A DNA stretch of 33,769 nucleotides, taken from positions 1 to 33,769 of the forward strand of contig JBQTIB010000168.1 in assembly GCA_052389435.1 (NCBI GenBank), written 5' to 3'. A program made the position numbers and the translations under genes. Shown in pieces: positions 31,374 to 33,769 of this stretch (position 1 is its first letter; every line of letters begins with the position of its first letter). The notes under the pieces are model-generated. The model was not told where the DNA came from. It ran no database searches and saw nothing but the letters and a program-made list of their open reading frames with translations. The DNA is from JBQTKD01 sp052389435. Lineage in GTDB: Bacteria > Actinomycetota > Actinomycetes > Sporichthyales > Sporichthyaceae.

Positions 31374-31613
31374 ATGACCAGCCTTCGTGCGCGAGCACTG
31401 TCCGCAGCCGCAGCCGCCGCCACCGGTGCGTTGACGTTGACCGTCGGGATGTCGGCCGCCACGGCCGAGGCTGCCGACGGCGCCTTCGACTTCGTCGACT
31501 CCAGCTACATCCTCACGCTGCGCGCCGGCGGCGTGGAGGCCTACGAGCAGATTCCGCGCGACCTGCCCACCGACTACGGCCACAGCTACGTGGACCTGAT
31601 CCACGACGTCGCC
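31374..31613 (+). pseudogene. Small secreted protein, copy 1, 3'-truncated
   Basis: ATG 31374 with TAAGGAG upstream opens a signal peptide (MTSLRARALSAAAAAATGAL to ATAEA) and about 45 residues of a mature domain shared by three genes here: ADGAFDFVDSSYILTLRAGG, then YEQIPRDLPTDYGHSYVDLI, HDV. At about 31609-31613 the similarity stops. The following bases are the reverse complement of the 3' end of copy 2. The frame remains open to 32234 but reads copy 2 and 3 backwards, so that part is not real protein. The lost part should be the KGRCET-GAGYWLG region and tail seen in copy 3. Family not recognised. Confidence 0.65.
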
Positions 31614-31946
31614 CGCGTCGGGCGGGGCGGCGCCCGCACCGAGCACGCCCTCCTCGACCTCCGTGCCGAGCCAGTACCCCGCGCCGAGGGTTTCGCAGCG
31701 ACCCTTGGGCTGGCCGATGTCGTGGATGAGGTCCACGAACGAGTGGCCGACGTCCTGCGGGAGTTCGCGCGGAATGGTCGCGTAGGTCTCGATTCCACCC
31801 GAACGCAGCGTGAGGATGTAGCTGGAATTCTGGAAGTCGAACGCGTTCTCGGCGGCCTGCGCCACACCGGCCTGCATGCCGACGGTCATCGTCAAGGCGC
31901 CGGTCACCGCAGCCGCGGACGTCATGCCCCTGCGAAGGTTCTTCAC
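31609..31946 (-). pseudogene. Small secreted protein, copy 2, 3'-truncated
   Basis: GTG 31946 with AAGGAG ten bases upstream. It encodes signal peptide MKNLRRGMTSAAAVTGALTM to GVAQA and a mature domain: AENAFDFQNSSYILTLRSGG, YATIPRELPQDVGHSFVDLI, HDIGQPKGRCETLGAGYWLG, EEGVLGAGAAPPDAGD. After DAGD the sequence runs into the reverse complement of copy 1, so the tail present in copy 3 (SGGYRNPTISRSVEPN and on) is missing. The frame stays open to 31266. The copy retains most of the domain and could still be made as a chimeric protein. Confidence 0.65.
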
Positions 31947-31967
31947 GGTCTCGGTACTCCTTCAAGT

Positions 31968-32349
31968 TCACAGCGGTTGGGGTGCGGACGCCCGGGTTGC
32001 GGTTGGACTCGTTCTCGCCCGGAGACAGGTTCGGCTCGACGGAGCGGGAGATGGTCGGGTTGCGGTACCCGCCGGAGATGTCGCCGGCGTCCGGCGGCGC
32101 GGCGCCCGGGCCGAGCACGCCTTCCTCGAGTTCCTGGCCGAGCCAGTAGCCGGCGCCGATGGTCTCGCAGCGGCCCTTCTCCTGGCCGACGTCGTGGATC
32201 AGGTCGACGTAGCTGTGACCCTGCTGCTGGGTGAGCAGGCGCGGGATGTAGTCGTAGTACTCGATGCCCGCGGAACGCAGGGTCAGGATGTACGACGAGT
32301 CGGCGTACTTGAAGGCGCTGTCGGCGGCCTGGGCGGTACCGGTGGTCAT
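31968..32349 (-). pseudogene. Small secreted protein, copy 3, damaged at both ends
   Basis: This copy has the longest mature region: TAQAADSAFKYADSSYILTL, YYDYIPRLLTQQQGHSYVDL, IHDVGQEKGRCETIGAGYWL, EEGVLGPGAAPPDAGDISGG, then a tail YRNPTISRSVEPNLSPGENE. The N-terminus retains only the last part of a signal peptide (MTTGTAQA, ATG 32349), and upstream is the leader of the divergent gene. At the other end a TGA at 31968-31970, just before copy 2's ribosome site, is out of frame by one base. The literal frame therefore runs on into copy 2 to 31513. A single-base error or indel would explain the missing stop. Confidence 0.6.
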
Positions 32350-32380
32350 GCTGGACCACGTCCCCGCAGGAGTTAATCCA

Positions 32381-33128
32381 GTGTCGAACCGCATCCACAG
32401 AACCCTTCGAACGGCCGCCGCCGCAGGCGCCGTCCTCATGGTCGGCAGCATGCTGTCCGGCACCGCGCAGGCCGCCGACTCCGCGTTTCCCGCCGGGCAA
32501 CGAGGTCGTCGACATCCCGTCCAACGGCGAGGGCGTCAAGTGGCAGGCCAAGTGCGACAACGACGTCAAGGGCTTCGCACAGGGCGACCAGCACCACCTC
32601 GCCGGCTTCCAGGCCGTCGGCAGCGTGGCGCAGGCCGAACTGTCCAAGGCCACCGGCGTCTACACCGGCACCAGTCGTGCGTACATCTTCGGACTCGAGG
32701 GCGCGTCGGGCTTCGACAGCGCCTCTTCCTTCATGCAGGTCGTGAACAAGCCCAACGCGAAGCCGGTCATCACCTTCCGGATGAGCTACTTCAACATGGG
32801 CGACAACTCCGACCAGAACGGCATCACCTTCGGCGGCCAGTCGATTCCGGTCGAGGACTTCGCCAAGGCCTACAACGACGGCGCTGCCGCGTTTGCGCAG
32901 GCCTTCAAGCCGGTCGGTCCCATCGGCAGCCAGACCCTCAAGCCCGAGGTCGGCATCTCGACCGACGGCGGCCGGTTCTCGATCTCGATCTCGGCCGGGA
33001 CCGGCCACATCGGGTTCTCGGCGCGTGAGGGCACCGTCGGTCAGGACCAGGGCGCACGCTTCGGTTCGATCAACTTCGAGGGCGTCTACGGCGGCGAGGC
33101 GGAGGGCTTCACCCAGCCGAACCTGTAG
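32381..33128 (+). pseudogene. Secreted beta-rich protein with one-base frame break
   Basis: GTG 32381 (GCAGGAG eight bases upstream) encodes signal peptide RTAAAAGAVLMVGSMLSGTA plus QA and ADSAF. At about 32487-32492 (GTTTCCCGCC) the frame shifts by one. The downstream frame, continuing to the TAG at 33126-33128, reads PPGNEVVDIPSNGEGVKWQA and on through FDSASSFMQVVNKPN, PVITFRMSYFNMGDNSDQNG, FSISISAGTGHIGFSAREGT and EGFTQPNL. Removing one base joins both parts into about 248 residues with normal codon use throughout. Beta-rich, exported, family not recognised. The tidy codon use after the break suggests a sequencing error or very recent mutation. A strong terminator follows. Confidence 0.7.
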
Positions 33129-33145
33129 TTCCGGCACGTTCCAAC

Positions 33146-33182
33146 CGAAGGCGCGACCCCCCGGCGGGGTCGCGCCTTCGGC
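33146..33182 (+). terminator. 16-bp stem terminator
   Basis: A perfect 16-bp stem (33146-33161 with 33167-33182) and 5-base loop (CCGGC), 17 bases after the stop of the secreted-protein gene. Typical GC-rich actinobacterial terminator without U-tract. Confidence 0.85.
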
Positions 33183-33308
33183 GCGTCTGTGAAGCGGGCT
33201 GGGAACTCCTTCAGCTTCTGCAGCGACCTATGGTGAGAGCGGGCATCTGTCGCCCGAGGTTCGTGCACGTAGGTCGTAGAACACCTGGGGCCCGACTATG
33301 GATAGAGC

Positions 33309-33680
33309 GTGAGCGAGATGACCGAGGCCCCCGCCAACGTCGACCTGGCCGTCGAGGCGTGCTGCGGCAGCACGCACACGGAGCCGCCGGGTGAGCACAG
33401 CCGCGGCTACACCCCGGACAAGGACGCCTACCTCAAGCGTCTGCGGCGCATCGAGGGCCAGGTCCGTGGCCTGCAGCGGATGGTCGTCGAGGACGCCTAC
33501 TGCATCGACGTCCTCACCCAGGTCTCCGCGGTGACCAAGGCCCTGCAGTCGGTGGCCCTCGGCCTGCTCACCGAGCACCTCGGCCACTGCGTCGCCCACG
33601 CCGTCGACGGCGGCGAACAGAACATGGAAAACAAAATCAAGGAAGCCGCCGACGCAATCTCGCGCCTGGTCCGCAGCTAG
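33309..33680 (+). CDS. csoR: CsoR/RcnR-family metal-sensing repressor
   Basis: A 123-residue DUF156 protein. The core is KDAYLKRLRRIEGQVRGLQR, MVVEDAYCIDVLTQVSAVTK, ALQSVALGLLTEHLGHCVAH. The Cys of YCIDVL and the His/Cys of HLGHC form the Cys-His-Cys copper(I) site of CsoR, so copper is the likely signal. The N-terminus is extended by about 40 residues and contains CCGSTH, an extra possible metal ligand not in classic CsoR. GTG 33309 is used; ATG 33318 is possible. No ribosome site is visible, while TATGGAT at 33296-33302 could be a -10, suggesting a leaderless transcript. Its copper-export targets would lie beyond the window. Confidence 0.9.
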   Translation: MSEMTEAPANVDLAVEACCGSTHTEPPGEHSRGYTPDKDAYLKRLRRIEGQVRGLQRMVVEDAYCIDVLTQVSAVTKALQSVALGLLTEHLGHCVAHAVDGGEQNMENKIKEAADAISRLVRS

Positions 33681-33769
33681 CCCACAGTCGGGGGCTGCGC
33701 ACAGTCGGGGGCGGCGCCCCCCACCGCCCCCCACGCGGGGGGGGGGGGCCCCCCCCGCCCCCCCCCCCC
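33681..33769. other. Low-complexity contig end
   Basis: A direct repeat CACAGTCGGGGGC (33683 and 33700 region) is followed by runs of G and C filling the last ~40 bases. This is more like assembly or read-end noise than genomic sequence. Confidence 0.6.

Noticed and set aside
31614..32234. C-terminal 200 residues of the open frame starting at 31374
   Set aside because: They are the reverse complement of copies 2 and 3 and read as Arg/Gly-rich noise.
32490..33128. MspA-type porin
   Set aside because: Exported and beta-rich, but none of the MspA sequence landmarks are seen; left as unknown.

Overview
The window comes from a high-GC actinobacterium. It carries mycothiol synthase (mshD), the orphan regulator glnR with an lmeA-type gene beside it, actinobacterial codon use, and many GTG starts. 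The order glnR-mshD-ppk-mutT1-pst matches the conserved neighbourhood known from Mycobacterium and Streptomyces. I cannot fix the genus. The last ~50 bases are homopolymer-rich and look like a contig end.

Layout. (1) 1-273: a strong hairpin and a cluster of short palindromes. (2) 274-3882: a co-directional set of an unknown winged-helix-like protein, a pyruvate phosphate dikinase-like protein with an internal 30-bp tandem repeat and a degenerate C-terminal barrel, and an overlapping bacterial microcompartment (BMC) shell protein. (3) 3898-4690 (-): two paralogous small alpha/beta-barrel (ABM-like) proteins. (4) 4852-7282: a membrane Ser/Thr kinase diverging from a secreted protein. (5) 7219-9857: a Baeyer-Villiger-type monooxygenase diverging from its probable TetR repressor, then a DsrE-like protein. 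(6) 9862-16680: lmeA and a membrane protein (-), then MoaD/ThiS, glnR, mshD, ppk and mutT1 (+), a nitrogen, thiol and polyphosphate block. (7) 16868-17800 (-): a secreted protein of unknown family.

(8) 17959-25257 is a surface-glycan cluster: four tightly packed minus-strand genes (a two-module CgeB/GT2 glycosyltransferase, two GT4 glycosyltransferases, a UDP-sugar dehydrogenase) and a divergent UDP-GlcNAc 2-epimerase. Epimerase plus dehydrogenase would make a UDP-HexNAc uronate such as UDP-ManNAcA, used by the transferases. (9) 25355-31072 is phosphate uptake: a PHO-box promoter, pstSCAB, then convergent pit with a DUF47 (PhoU-like) partner. With ppk it forms a phosphate acquisition and storage system. 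(10) 31374-33128 holds three related small secreted proteins and a fourth unrelated secreted gene. They are broken by a tail-to-tail fold-back junction, truncations and single-base frame breaks. (11) 33309-33680: a CsoR-family metal regulator.

The two most unusual parts are the dikinase-like/BMC pair at the left and the rearranged family of small secreted proteins at the right. For the latter, an assembly or amplification artefact near the contig end is a serious alternative to biology. No tRNA, rRNA, CRISPR array or transposase was found.
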